This document shows positions 54,391 to 63,358 of a stretch of 64,000 bases of DNA, piece after piece. Below the pieces are notes generated by a model. It had not been told where the DNA came from. It ran no database searches and saw only the letters and a list, made by a program, of their open reading frames with translations. The stretch comes from Paeniglutamicibacter psychrophenolicus (lineage in GTDB: Bacteria > Actinomycetota > Actinomycetes > Actinomycetales > Micrococcaceae): contig NZ_JAGIOE010000001.1 in assembly GCF_017876575.1 (NCBI RefSeq), positions 4,196,443-4,260,442 on the forward strand. Reading direction: 5' to 3'. How positions within the stretch are numbered: position 1 is the first letter of the stretch; each line of letters starts with the position of its first letter. Made by a program: the position numbers and the translations under genes.

Positions 54391-56439
54391 TCAGTTTTTC
54401 GTAGTGGTTCTTTCCTGCAATCGCACTGCACCAACAGTGCTTCGTTTTGCCCTGATCCTGCGGATTTGGCGAAGCACACGATCAGAGATAATGGCACCGG
54501 ACACAGCGACTCCCACACCCAGCACCCCAATGACACCCAAGGCGTATTTAGTCCTCACATTCACATAGGTCACCGACGGCGTCGAGGGGCTCCGCTCCGT
54601 GGCAATCTGTGATTTCTTCCATACGCCTGACTCGTCCTGCGGCCCCTTTGCCGTGGCCGTGATGTCTTCGGTGATCGAATCCGCGGTGGTGAGCACGACT
54701 TCCGGGTTCTCCTTGACGATCTCCACGGTAAGGGTGGGACTGTTGAAGTTCGTTTGCCACTGACCGCCGGCACTGGGCAGGTAAACGGCCACTGCATCTC
54801 TTAGTCCTGTGCCATAGAGCGGGGCACGGGTGGGAAGGATGGGTGCATTGGGATGTTTTCCCTCGTACATTCTTTGGATGAGGGCGGCATAGTGGACAGT
54901 CGAGAACGCTTCGGTTCGCAGTGCGTTGCCCTCGGTTGCACCGTTCGGGGCTTGGAAATCGATATTGAACTTCGTGTAATAGACCCCGGGGACCTTCATG
55001 GCAAGCTGCGCAGCGGGAGCCACCAGGGCCAGTAAGAGGATCGCCACGTACCATCGACGCCTCAGTGCACCGCTTACCCGGCTCAGGCCCGTGTGCTCGT
55101 CGGTACCGTGGCCGTGGTTCGCGGGGTCGGCAAGTTCAGGTGAAACTTCCTGGCTGATATTCCAATGCGCTCCGCATAGCCCAAGCATCAGGAAGAGCAT
55201 GCCCACCGACTGCGGAAAATGGAATGCGTCAAAGAATGCGCACAGCAGCGAGCCTGCCAATACCGCCCCGCAGAGGGCAGGTCCCAGGGCACCGATCAAG
55301 GGATCGGGTTTACGCCGTCGCATGAAGGTGGTCAGCATGGCAACGCCGATCAACCCGAGAAACGCCAGAAGCCCCACGATCCCGACCTCGATCAGGAGTC
55401 CGATGTACTGGTTGTCGAAGATCCTGTACTCGGGGCTCATGGTTCCTAACCCACGGCCGAAAAATGGGGATGCTTCCACGTATCCCCCGACGACTGCGAA
55501 GCTGTCCGTACGCGAGTCAACACTGGGATCTGAACCTGAGAACATCCCGATAATGGTGCCGCTGAGACCCGGGACCAAGAAGTAGAGCACGACGGAACCT
55601 GCGAGACCGGCCCATACGGCCATCCGTCGCACATTCTTTTCCCAGGTTGGAACAAGGATCACCAAAACAGCCACGATGCCCAAGAGGGCCGAGCGAGTAA
55701 CGGACAGGAATGCAGCCATTAATATTGCGGCCACGGGGAACCAGCGAGCAATTACCGATCTCTTAGTTTCACGAATGGCCAGGGTGAGCGCGATCGGAAG
55801 AACCATCGACAGCACGGCCGCATATTCTAGGGCATGGCGGGCGGTGGATTCCGGTCGTACAAATCCGCCCCTGGAGTCAACACCGCCGCTTCCCCCTGAA
55901 GAAAGCCCTGGGATCGAAACGGAGTCCACGATGTTCAGGCCCGTGAAGAACTGTATTAGGCCCAGCGTCGCGTAGCAGCCCCCAAAAAAAGCAATTCTTC
56001 TGAGCAGAACCAAGAACCGCTCCCGATCCGCAATCCCGTCATTCGTCACCAGAAGCACGCCAGCGAACGATGCCATGTTGATCAGGTTCATGTTTGAGGA
56101 ATTGCCATCAACGAAAGGCAACGCGTGCAGGGCGCCGACGACGTAGCTGGCTAGAACGCAGCCAATGAAGACAAACATCATGATGCGGACCGGCTGGACC
56201 CGCCTAAATTCGTTGGGCCGCAGTTGTCGAATGTGGTGCCAGACCCACCAGAGAAGCATCACGAGGGCAAAAAGCGATGACACAGATCCGGCGGCGCCCA
56301 GGGCCGCGATTCCGCGGTCGGAGGGAATCGCAAGCAGGAGAAACAGATAAATGGACAAGACCGTCGTGGCATCGGGGGACTGATATGTCCCTGACCCGGC
56401 GGGCCTCCTGGCTTCCGAGGTCTTCATGGTGGACGTCAA
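54391..56439 (-). CDS. O-antigen ligase/polymerase-like protein with a C-terminal Wzz-like domain
   Basis: This 682-residue protein has an N-terminal Wzy/WaaL-type polytopic region (about residues 25-440, roughly 12 helices). The large periplasmic-side loop and Wzy_C region contain RTDSFAVVGGYVEASPFFGRGLG. After a short hydrophilic linker, residues about 460-655 look like a separate polysaccharide copolymerase module: a helix after RRRWYVAILL, an extracellular domain (FNIDFQAPNGATEGNALRTE...) and a final helix YALGVIGVLGVGVAVSGAII. It probably polymerises the repeat unit, with built-in length control inferred. The ATG overlaps the upstream Wzz-like gene (ATGA). Confidence 0.82.
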   Translation of the reverse strand: MTSTMKTSEARRPAGSGTYQSPDATTVLSIYLFLLLAIPSDRGIAALGAAGSVSSLFALVMLLWWVWHHIRQLRPNEFRRVQPVRIMMFVFIGCVLASYVVGALHALPFVDGNSSNMNLINMASFAGVLLVTNDGIADRERFLVLLRRIAFFGGCYATLGLIQFFTGLNIVDSVSIPGLSSGGSGGVDSRGGFVRPESTARHALEYAAVLSMVLPIALTLAIRETKRSVIARWFPVAAILMAAFLSVTRSALLGIVAVLVILVPTWEKNVRRMAVWAGLAGSVVLYFLVPGLSGTIIGMFSGSDPSVDSRTDSFAVVGGYVEASPFFGRGLGTMSPEYRIFDNQYIGLLIEVGIVGLLAFLGLIGVAMLTTFMRRRKPDPLIGALGPALCGAVLAGSLLCAFFDAFHFPQSVGMLFLMLGLCGAHWNISQEVSPELADPANHGHGTDEHTGLSRVSGALRRRWYVAILLLALVAPAAQLAMKVPGVYYTKFNIDFQAPNGATEGNALRTEAFSTVHYAALIQRMYEGKHPNAPILPTRAPLYGTGLRDAVAVYLPSAGGQWQTNFNSPTLTVEIVKENPEVVLTTADSITEDITATAKGPQDESGVWKKSQIATERSPSTPSVTYVNVRTKYALGVIGVLGVGVAVSGAIISDRVLRQIRRIRAKRSTVGAVRLQERTTTKN

Positions 56440-57218
56440 GTTCCTACGTCTGCTGCTGGCGGGTCGGATTCGCCTCTGTCATTCAGCCCATGGGGCGGCC
56501 TCAAAGATCCTTTCCTCTTGCCATCCACGTTCTTGATCTCGATCTTGCCGATATTCTCGTCCCCGACGGGTGACAGACGCGTAAACGTTTCTGCTTCAGC
56601 GGACTTTGCTTCCTTTTTGGCCTTGCGCCGGTTGATCAAGCGGTCGAGAAAGCCTGTTCCCAGCAATGACAGGCTTGCCCCGCCCGCTGCGACAATCATC
56701 GTCATCTGTAACTGTTTCTTGGCAACCTTGGTTGGCTCGTGGTCGGATGAAAGCTCCATGACGGTAATCAATGATGGTTTCGGGACCTGAAGTTCTTTCT
56801 GCAGGGTCGCCAGCGTCTTGGGCACCAAGGAAATAGACTCGGCAAGAAGTTCCATGGTGTCATCGGCGTCGTCGGCGGAGACCTTGATTGCAATGATCGG
56901 CCCGGACGTCGTGGCATCCTTGGCAATCGATAGCTCGGCCCCCGGAAACTTGTCCGTCAAGGACGCAGATTCGGACGGGGACGCTACTTTGACTTGCAAG
57001 ACACCCAACGCCTGGTCCAAACCACCAAGGTAGAGGTATGGGTTCTCTCCGACAGTCACTGCCACCTTGGGAGGGATCAACACCATGCTGGCATTTGCCT
57101 CATATGTTGGTGAGATCATTCCGAAGACCAAAAAAGTGGCCACACCGGTCACGATCAAGCCAACCAACAGAAAATACCAGCGTTTTAAGCTGCTCAAAAT
57201 TAGGTCTCGCACAAACAT
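56436..57218 (-). CDS. Wzz/chain-length-determinant-like polysaccharide copolymerase
   Basis: This 260-residue protein has an N-terminal helix (WYFLLVGLIVTGVATFLVFG, about residues 14-33), an extracytoplasmic domain starting with the Wzz-type TYEANASMVLIPP and a second helix near residues 173-193. It ends in a basic and polar cytoplasmic tail without a tyrosine-kinase domain. Such proteins set the chain length of Wzy-made polymers. The ATG at 57218 is preceded by GGGGG with 7 bases spacing. Its stop overlaps the polymerase start. It begins a subunit of the arm, since an 80-base gap with its own -10 box separates it from the gene before. Confidence 0.85.
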   Translation of the reverse strand: MFVRDLILSSLKRWYFLLVGLIVTGVATFLVFGMISPTYEANASMVLIPPKVAVTVGENPYLYLGGLDQALGVLQVKVASPSESASLTDKFPGAELSIAKDATTSGPIIAIKVSADDADDTMELLAESISLVPKTLATLQKELQVPKPSLITVMELSSDHEPTKVAKKQLQMTMIVAAGGASLSLLGTGFLDRLINRRKAKKEAKSAEAETFTRLSPVGDENIGKIEIKNVDGKRKGSLRPPHGLNDRGESDPPAADVGT

Positions 57219-57245
57219 CAGTTAGCCCCCAAGCACTGTGCCATC

Positions 57246-57251
57246 ACTATA
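57246..57251 (-). promoter_or_regulatory. -10 box for the wzz-wzy unit
   Basis: TATAGT on the minus strand, within GGATTATAGT, lies about 28 bases before the ATG at 57218. No clear -35 is seen. It suggests that the copolymerase and polymerase genes can be transcribed separately from the glycosyltransferase genes. Confidence 0.45.
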
Positions 57252-57298
57252 ATCCACCCTAACTTGCCCGTTTGGTCATTGCACTAGCTCCAGACTCA

Positions 57299-58171
57299 TC
57301 ATTTTCGAATTAGTGCCCTCATTGGCAAGGAGGTCTTGATCTTGTCCAAGGCTTCCTTGCCGCCAATGAGCAGCGCTATCTTCTTTGCCAAGCCACGTCC
57401 CCATTCCCGAAGGTATCGCATGGGTATCCCCACAAGGTTCTCCTTGAGCATCTCCAGTGGTTTGGGTTCGGCTATTTCGGCAAGCCCTCCGGCGAAGCTA
57501 CTGCGGTAACTCCCTGCTGATACAAGTCGTCCACGGACCCTGTTGCTGACGTTCCCCGAATGAATTACCTGCAACCATCCAGGCCCGCCGGCAAGCTCCT
57601 TGACCTGCATGTGTTCGTGAAGCAAGTTGTGCCAGTCAACCCAGCACGTCTTGGGGTCGCTCCATCCCTCGCTGACGGAGCAAAACGCATTGTCCGCGTC
57701 GTTCCTCAGATACAGATTCGCATCATGTTGAATCAACCCCACCGGTATATAGACGGCGGTTCTCGTTTCATCCACGATGGAGGCCTGCAACCGTTCGATG
57801 AAGTCCATAGACAGGCCATCATCGTTGTCGAGGTTGGTGGTCAACAAGATATTTGTGTCGGGACTTCGTGTGCTTCGGACATCCGATATCAGGTCTTCGG
57901 GCGAGACCTCGTCCCGGTAGATGGGGATGAAAGTGCCGGATGCACTCAACTCTGAGACTCGCTTCTTGAGCCAGTCCGGTGACTGCGTATCAAAGTAGAT
58001 AATCCATGAAAAGTTCTGGTTCGTTTGCAATTTCACGCTCGGAAGGCAGTATTTCTCGAAAAGGATCTGTCGGTCCCGAAGCCAGCCTTCCTTGGCCCGG
58101 ATGAGACTTTCCACCCCGGCTGTGGGGAGGTTGAATCGTGTGAGGATCACGTGATCAATCTTGTTGTTCAT
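57299..58171 (-). CDS. putative rhamnosyltransferase-like glycosyltransferase
   Basis: This 290-residue protein resembles the putative rhamnosyl transferase family: VILTRFNLP at the N-terminus, then DRQILFEKYCLPSVKLQTN, FSWIIYFDTQSPDWL and the acidic LTTNLDNDDGLS, a likely metal/nucleotide site. No membrane helix is seen. The donor and acceptor sugars cannot be told from sequence. Its ATG overlaps the stop of the lipoprotein gene (ATGA), and an 80-base gap follows before the wzz-like gene. It is one of three glycosyltransferases in this arm. Confidence 0.8.
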   Translation of the reverse strand: MNNKIDHVILTRFNLPTAGVESLIRAKEGWLRDRQILFEKYCLPSVKLQTNQNFSWIIYFDTQSPDWLKKRVSELSASGTFIPIYRDEVSPEDLISDVRSTRSPDTNILLTTNLDNDDGLSMDFIERLQASIVDETRTAVYIPVGLIQHDANLYLRNDADNAFCSVSEGWSDPKTCWVDWHNLLHEHMQVKELAGGPGWLQVIHSGNVSNRVRGRLVSAGSYRSSFAGGLAEIAEPKPLEMLKENLVGIPMRYLREWGRGLAKKIALLIGGKEALDKIKTSLPMRALIRK

Positions 58172-59487
58172 AGTTTCACCTTGTAGATGTGATAGGCGGA
58201 TTCCCCTTTGAACGTGTCGGTGAACCGTCCGTCTGAGTCCACCTCCAGATTCCTGGATTCGAAGAGGACTTCGACGTTTCGATCCGAAACCCCCTCGGGC
58301 AATGTGAATTGTCTCTTGCCGGGCTGGCTGCCGGGGCTGAGCATGGAAAAAATGTAAGCATCACCGTTGCTGACTTTCAGCATCGTGTCGAGATCCTTTC
58401 CAAACCCGAATTCCAGGCTTTGCGTGTTGATCACTGGTGCCAATCGATGAATCTCGTTGTTCACCTGCTTGGCGGCATCCACCTGGGCGGCCCCACAGAA
58501 ATTGGGCAGAACCTGATCAAGCCGAAAGACATTACTGCCCTTGCAGGGCCCGGCAAAGCTCTGGTTGAAATAGAGGATCCCGCGGGCCTCATGAATGATG
58601 GAATTCATGACGGCCCCGCGCAATTGATCGGGCTGGATGTAGTTTGTGAATGCGGCTTCATTGTCGGTTCCCCCCATATTCTCAATGAACTGCCACAGCG
58701 GCTGAAGCTTCCCGTCGACAGCATCGCGCATGCGCAATGCATCCATGGTCTTGCCGTAGCTGGATGAACTTCGACAGGACGCCGCGTCAACCGGAACCAA
58801 AGACACATCCCGATAGGGCTCGTTTGAACAATGAGGGATCGAGTACCAGTATTTGTCGACGGAAACCGCGTCGGTGTAATCGTTGATGTATTTCTCCGAG
58901 GCGTCCCTCGGCAAGTCGTTTTCAAGGACCATGTAGGTGAAATTGGCATAGGTAAAAAGCCCATCGGGCACCTGATCCTTGATCTCTTGGAGATGGGCGC
59001 GGCCTTCTTTCGGTTCAAACCGACCGTCGACCTCGTCGTCCAGAATGTAACCCACCCAGCTCTTGGTCTCCGCGGTAAAGGTTTCGTTGAGGGCGCGCCC
59101 GATCCAGAAAACACCCGCCTCATCCAGCAGGGATGCGTCCAACGTGTCAGGCATCCCGATGTAGGTGTTGATTCCCAGCGATTTGTCGAATTGGACTTCC
59201 TTTTCATCTGAAACCCCGTTGTACCAAGCCACGATCGGAAAGAAACTTGGATCGGTCCATCCGCCCGCCTTGGCCTTGGGAAATTGGTTCCAATATGCGG
59301 GCCCCCCTTCCCAGGCGACCAACGGCAGACCCAAGGCACCAAACTCCGGGGCCTTGGCCTCGGTGGGGTAATCGCGAACCGAAAAGGTGCAGGCAGTCAA
59401 CACCAGGCCAAGCAAGACGCCAAGAACCGCGCCACGAAGCGCATGTCCACGGGTTGCAGTTGCGTATGGATTCCGAACGGATCTCAT
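58168..59487 (-). CDS. secreted lipoprotein, glycoside-hydrolase-like, function unknown
   Basis: This 439-residue protein has a signal peptide with hydrophobic core AVLGVLLGLVL and lipobox LTAC, so Cys33 should carry the lipid anchor. The mature part looks like a (beta/alpha) barrel: FFPIVAWYNGVSDEKEVQFD, SWVGYILDDEVDG, DKYWYSIPH and ARGILYFNQSF. The acidic ILDDEVDG is a plausible active-site region. No named family can be assigned with confidence. Being inside a polysaccharide operon, overlapped on both sides by ATGA, it may trim or bind the nascent glycan outside the membrane; that is inference. Confidence 0.75.
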   Translation of the reverse strand: MRSVRNPYATATRGHALRGAVLGVLLGLVLTACTFSVRDYPTEAKAPEFGALGLPLVAWEGGPAYWNQFPKAKAGGWTDPSFFPIVAWYNGVSDEKEVQFDKSLGINTYIGMPDTLDASLLDEAGVFWIGRALNETFTAETKSWVGYILDDEVDGRFEPKEGRAHLQEIKDQVPDGLFTYANFTYMVLENDLPRDASEKYINDYTDAVSVDKYWYSIPHCSNEPYRDVSLVPVDAASCRSSSSYGKTMDALRMRDAVDGKLQPLWQFIENMGGTDNEAAFTNYIQPDQLRGAVMNSIIHEARGILYFNQSFAGPCKGSNVFRLDQVLPNFCGAAQVDAAKQVNNEIHRLAPVINTQSLEFGFGKDLDTMLKVSNGDAYIFSMLSPGSQPGKRQFTLPEGVSDRNVEVLFESRNLEVDSDGRFTDTFKGESAYHIYKVKL

Positions 59488-60623
59488 GTGCTTCCGCCCG
59501 CGATGAGCGCCAGCAGTTCCCGTGCCCGAGCGTCCCAGGTATGTTGGTTGGCGAAATCCCGGCGTTCCTGCGCATCCGAGAACCTGTATTCGGTGTCGAT
59601 GGCATTTCTGACACTTCGAACAAACTCTTCGGGCGACCGGACGACCTTGATCAAATGGCTGCCCAGCCAGCGGACGGCGGGAAGGTCCGTGGCGATCACC
59701 GGCAAACCGGCGGCAAGGTAATCCAAGGTCTTGATCGGGAAACTGGATCGATTGAAATCGTTATCCGCATACGGAGTGATCCCTACGGAGAATTCCTCAA
59801 TCTCCTGGCACAGCAAAGCCTCGGGCATTTCGCCGCGCCACACGACATTCTTGGATTCCAGGAACCTGTCAAGCCGCCCACTGGTATCGGGGCTTCGGTC
59901 ACGGCGAGGCCCAATGACTTCCACTCGGACGCCGCTGTCGGCGAGCGCTTCAAGGTAGTCCATGTCGAGCCGCTCATTGAGCTGTCCCACCAAGCCGGCT
60001 ACCGGGCGGCGCGCGGAAGCCCTCTCCTCGGAACGCATACCCTGCGCGGCACACCCATTGGGAAGGACCACGACCTTCTTGGCGCTTTGTCGTTCAAGGA
60101 GCTCGGCCAGATAGGGCGATACCGCACTGATCACATCCGCGTCGTGCACATTGGCGTCCAGGGTTTTCCTGACGGCATTTTTCGACAACCCCATCAGCTC
60201 CGCCCCCGCTTCCCAATCATCGGTGACGTGCAAGATGTTGATTCCCGGTACGGTCCGCGGGAACCTTTCGCGTGGAGACAAGACGATTTTCGCGACGGAT
60301 TCAATATTGAGTTCTGTCAGGGCAAGGCGGATTGCGCGTGCCTGAAGCGACGTGGCAACAGACCGAATGACCACGCGGGTGAACCCGGGTGGAACAACAA
60401 CCCGCAGGCGCAGCAAATCGGGTCGCAGCCCGTCGATCTCGAATCCGGGAAACAGAGCCGGCTTTCCTTCCGAGGCAGGTCCGGCGAACGGTACCGGCGG
60501 ATCCACCCACAGCACGCGCGTTCGCTTGGCCAGCGCTTCCGCCAGCCGATGATCGGTGCCGCGAGTGTCCTCCCAACGGCTTCCGGCAATGACGACAACC
60601 ATTGCCGGGTTTTCCGCGTTCAC
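59484..60623 (-). CDS. GT4-like glycosyltransferase
   Basis: This 379-residue protein has the GT-B fold layout: an N-terminal half from VVVIAGSRWEDTRGTDHRLAEAL, a hinge near VVVLPNGCA, and a C-terminal Rossmann half with GLVGQLNERLDMDYLEAL, VIGPRRDRSP and the donor-site segment EEFSVGITPYADNDFNRSSFPIK with LPVIATDLPAV. It resembles TuaH-type transferases of teichuronic acid and exopolysaccharide loci. The GTG at 60623 overlaps the stop of the preceding transferase (GTGA), and its own stop overlaps the lipoprotein ATG. The sugar is unknown. Confidence 0.85.
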   Translation of the reverse strand: MNAENPAMVVVIAGSRWEDTRGTDHRLAEALAKRTRVLWVDPPVPFAGPASEGKPALFPGFEIDGLRPDLLRLRVVVPPGFTRVVIRSVATSLQARAIRLALTELNIESVAKIVLSPRERFPRTVPGINILHVTDDWEAGAELMGLSKNAVRKTLDANVHDADVISAVSPYLAELLERQSAKKVVVLPNGCAAQGMRSEERASARRPVAGLVGQLNERLDMDYLEALADSGVRVEVIGPRRDRSPDTSGRLDRFLESKNVVWRGEMPEALLCQEIEEFSVGITPYADNDFNRSSFPIKTLDYLAAGLPVIATDLPAVRWLGSHLIKVVRSPEEFVRSVRNAIDTEYRFSDAQERRDFANQHTWDARARELLALIAGGST

Positions 60624-61885
60624 GCCCTCACCTCTGTCCTGGCACCGGCGGGCCCTGCGGTTACCGGGGTTGCATTGAAGTCATCGCGGCTGACTTTTCC
60701 ACCGAACCTTGCTGCGGAGCGTTGAAGGTTGTACCTGGCAAACCCCATCGTGGCCCGAATCATTGACTCCCAATAGTCTCCGAGGCGTATTTGTCTTTCC
60801 AACGCGGCACGGTAGAAACGGACCTGCCGTTCCGCCCCGGCCTCAAGCGAAAATCGCTCACGGACGGTGGCGAGCGAAAAGTTCGCGCACTCCGCGCGCA
60901 CCTCGTCGTCCTCCAGCAACGTGGACAGCCTGTCGAACAGTCTCTGTTCACCACCGGCGGCACCAGTACCGACGCCATACCAGCCTTGCCATAGGAATTC
61001 GGGCAGTGTTTCCACTCGCAACGTCTCCCAGTAGCCCTTTTCCCCCTGCACGATCAACGGCTTTCGGAACGCCATGGCCCGAAGTGCTGACCCTCCCATG
61101 CCCAGGACCACGTCGGCCACTTGGTAGGCGGGGCGGGGGTCCTCGAGCTGTCCGGTGAGCACGATCATGTCCTTGCCCATTCGTTTGTTGGCCCGGTGGA
61201 CAGCCTCGCGCACCTCATCACCGGCAGGTCCATCGCCGACGATCAGCAGCTGCAGCGGGCGTGCCTCGTTGCAGCGTTCCACGACAGCGATGGCAGCCAG
61301 GATTCCCTCCAGCTTCATTTCGTGGGCCAGCCGGGACACGATCGAGATGACGGGCACGCGCGGGTCAAGCTTCCACGTGGCTGCGAAGGCATCGGTTCCG
61401 ACATCGATTTCCGGTGTGTTCAGTATTGTGTCAACCGGCGGTTCCATGAGACCGACAAGCGACCGCTTGGAGTCTCGTTCGACGGCGGCTATTTGTTCGG
61501 TTCCCACCATCAGCGGGACGTGTCTCGGGATGAAGGGTGCCACCGACATCGAAAGGACCGTGGAAACTGCCTTTGCCCGGTGCTTGTATCCCAGGGCCAA
61601 CGTCGTTTCCAGTGCCGGGGGCCACTCGTAGCCATGGACGATGTCGATCCCGCGTTCCGCAACCAGCCGGCGCAAAGCACCGACGATCGAGGGGGTTGGA
61701 CGGATCCTGGCCCGCGGGGCCTCAACGAATTCCAGCCCCAGCTCGGCCACCCGTTCCCTGAGTACACCGTCGTGTCCGAAGACGATCACCTCGTGCCCCA
61801 ACTTCTTGACTTGGGCGGCGAGTTCGATGGCATTGAGCTGGCTTCCACCCATATTCATGTCGTGTGGATATACCAGGATCTTCAT
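60620..61885 (-). CDS. GT4 family glycosyltransferase
   Basis: This 421-residue GT-B protein has the N-terminal MGGSQLNAIELAAQVKKLGH (acceptor-side loop), the mid-protein ISIVSRLAHEMKLEGILAAI and LLIVGDGPAGDEV, and the donor-side VLGMGGSALRAMAFRKPLIV, which replaces the usual EPFG-type motif. It is predicted to be cytoplasmic or peripherally membrane-bound. I chose the ATG at 61885: it overlaps the flippase stop (ATGA) and has AGGAGAAGG just upstream; the longer frame has no family sequence. It adds one sugar of the repeat unit; the identity is unknown. Confidence 0.9.
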   Translation of the reverse strand: MKILVYPHDMNMGGSQLNAIELAAQVKKLGHEVIVFGHDGVLRERVAELGLEFVEAPRARIRPTPSIVGALRRLVAERGIDIVHGYEWPPALETTLALGYKHRAKAVSTVLSMSVAPFIPRHVPLMVGTEQIAAVERDSKRSLVGLMEPPVDTILNTPEIDVGTDAFAATWKLDPRVPVISIVSRLAHEMKLEGILAAIAVVERCNEARPLQLLIVGDGPAGDEVREAVHRANKRMGKDMIVLTGQLEDPRPAYQVADVVLGMGGSALRAMAFRKPLIVQGEKGYWETLRVETLPEFLWQGWYGVGTGAAGGEQRLFDRLSTLLEDDEVRAECANFSLATVRERFSLEAGAERQVRFYRAALERQIRLGDYWESMIRATMGFARYNLQRSAARFGGKVSRDDFNATPVTAGPAGARTEVRA

Positions 61886-63357
61886 GATGCCTTCTCCTGG
61901 CTCGTGGACAGCCCACCGATGGATTTCAAGAACCTCAAGTCGTTCCGTCGCAAATACAACAGCACGGAAATCAGGCCGATCGCCATGGATCCGCTGAGCG
62001 GCAGGGATATCCAGGGGTTCAGGATCACGTTGGAAATCATCCAGGCAAAGGCCCCTGATCCGATACCCGCCAGGAACGGGACGGAAAGGCTGCGCAAGAC
62101 GGTTCCAACACCGATGCCGATCTTGCGCAGTTGCCACAGATAAAGCGGCAGGACCACCACGACGCTGACCACGGCCTGGGCCATCGCCACGCCCGCCAGC
62201 CCGCCGAAATGCGCGCCCAGGAGCAATGCCGGTATCAGGACCGCCAGGCTGCAGCACTGGATCAGGAAGACCACGCCGGTGCGACCCAGCACCACGATGT
62301 AGTCATAGATCAGCTCATTGAAGATCTTGCACAGGGCAGCAATCACCAGCCAGGAGAGGGCCGCGGCCGCGGGCAGCCAGACCTCTCCGTAGACGAGCCT
62401 GACCAACGGGCGCGAGGCACCTGCGATGGCGAAGAACGCCGGGATGGTCGCCGCTCCCACCACGCCGAAAAGCACAATCACCGACTGCCTCATGCGGGCC
62501 GGGTCACCCTGCACCGAGGCGAATGCCGCAGGGGCAACCCGGCGCAATGGTTGCGACACGATGCTGACCGGCCAGCTCGACAGGTTGAACGCCAAGACGT
62601 AGAAGCCCAGGACCGTCGCGCCCAAGATGGATCCTGCCACCAGCTGGTCGGTGTATCCGACGGCGAAGACAATGATGCTGGTTCCCGCCAGCGGCAGGCC
62701 GAAGCGCATCAGGGGCATGGCGAATTCCCTGGACCAGCCCAGGCGGTAGGGCAGCGGGGAGGCCTTGATGAACATGGCCCCGGACAGGAGGGCGCCCAGC
62801 AACCTGCCGATGGCCAGTGCCATGGCACCCATCCCCGTCAGGGCCAGGCCCAGGGCCACCAATGCCCCGACCCACACGTTGACCTGGTCGATCCCCATGC
62901 GCGTGCGTTCGCGGAAGTTGCGCTGCAGCAGCGCCGCGGGGCCGGCAACCGCCCCATTGACCAAGACGCTGAGGATCAAGATCCTGACCACGCCGGTGGC
63001 CTCGGGGTTTCCCATGAGGGCGGTGAAGGCCGGAGCACCGATCCATCCGAGCGCAGCAATGATGCTGCTGGAAACCACTGAGATCGTGTTCACCGTCGGT
63101 GCGATCTGCGCCGGGTCGGTGGGCCAGCGCACGATCGCCAGGCTCACACCGAGCTCGTTGAAGCTCAGCACCGCCATGAGCGCAACCAGGGCCACGGCGA
63201 ACGTGCCGAATTGCTCGGGCCCCAGAACACGAGCCAACACGATCCCGATGCCCAGCGTGCCGAACCTCGAGGCGATGGTGTTCACCAGGCTCCACCCGAA
63301 GGCGCTCGAGGCCCCTGGCACCGAGTCTTGGAGCTTGCGCTGGTTGGTGGCGGTCAT
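61882..63357 (-). CDS. Wzx-type oligosaccharide flippase
   Basis: This 491-residue protein has about 12-14 membrane helices and matches the polysaccharide biosynthesis/MOP flippase family: SAFGWSLVNTIASRFGTLGI and VLARVLGPEQFGTFAVALV at the N-terminus, then QLVAGSILGATVLGFYVLAF in the middle. It should turn the lipid-linked repeat unit to the outer face of the membrane for Wzy. I chose the ATG at 63357, one base after the aminotransferase stop; the longer frame reads into that gene out of frame and is not used. It overlaps the downstream transferase by ATGA. Confidence 0.92.
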   Translation of the reverse strand: MTATNQRKLQDSVPGASSAFGWSLVNTIASRFGTLGIGIVLARVLGPEQFGTFAVALVALMAVLSFNELGVSLAIVRWPTDPAQIAPTVNTISVVSSSIIAALGWIGAPAFTALMGNPEATGVVRILILSVLVNGAVAGPAALLQRNFRERTRMGIDQVNVWVGALVALGLALTGMGAMALAIGRLLGALLSGAMFIKASPLPYRLGWSREFAMPLMRFGLPLAGTSIIVFAVGYTDQLVAGSILGATVLGFYVLAFNLSSWPVSIVSQPLRRVAPAAFASVQGDPARMRQSVIVLFGVVGAATIPAFFAIAGASRPLVRLVYGEVWLPAAAALSWLVIAALCKIFNELIYDYIVVLGRTGVVFLIQCCSLAVLIPALLLGAHFGGLAGVAMAQAVVSVVVVLPLYLWQLRKIGIGVGTVLRSLSVPFLAGIGSGAFAWMISNVILNPWISLPLSGSMAIGLISVLLYLRRNDLRFLKSIGGLSTSQEKAS

Positions 63358-63358
63358 C

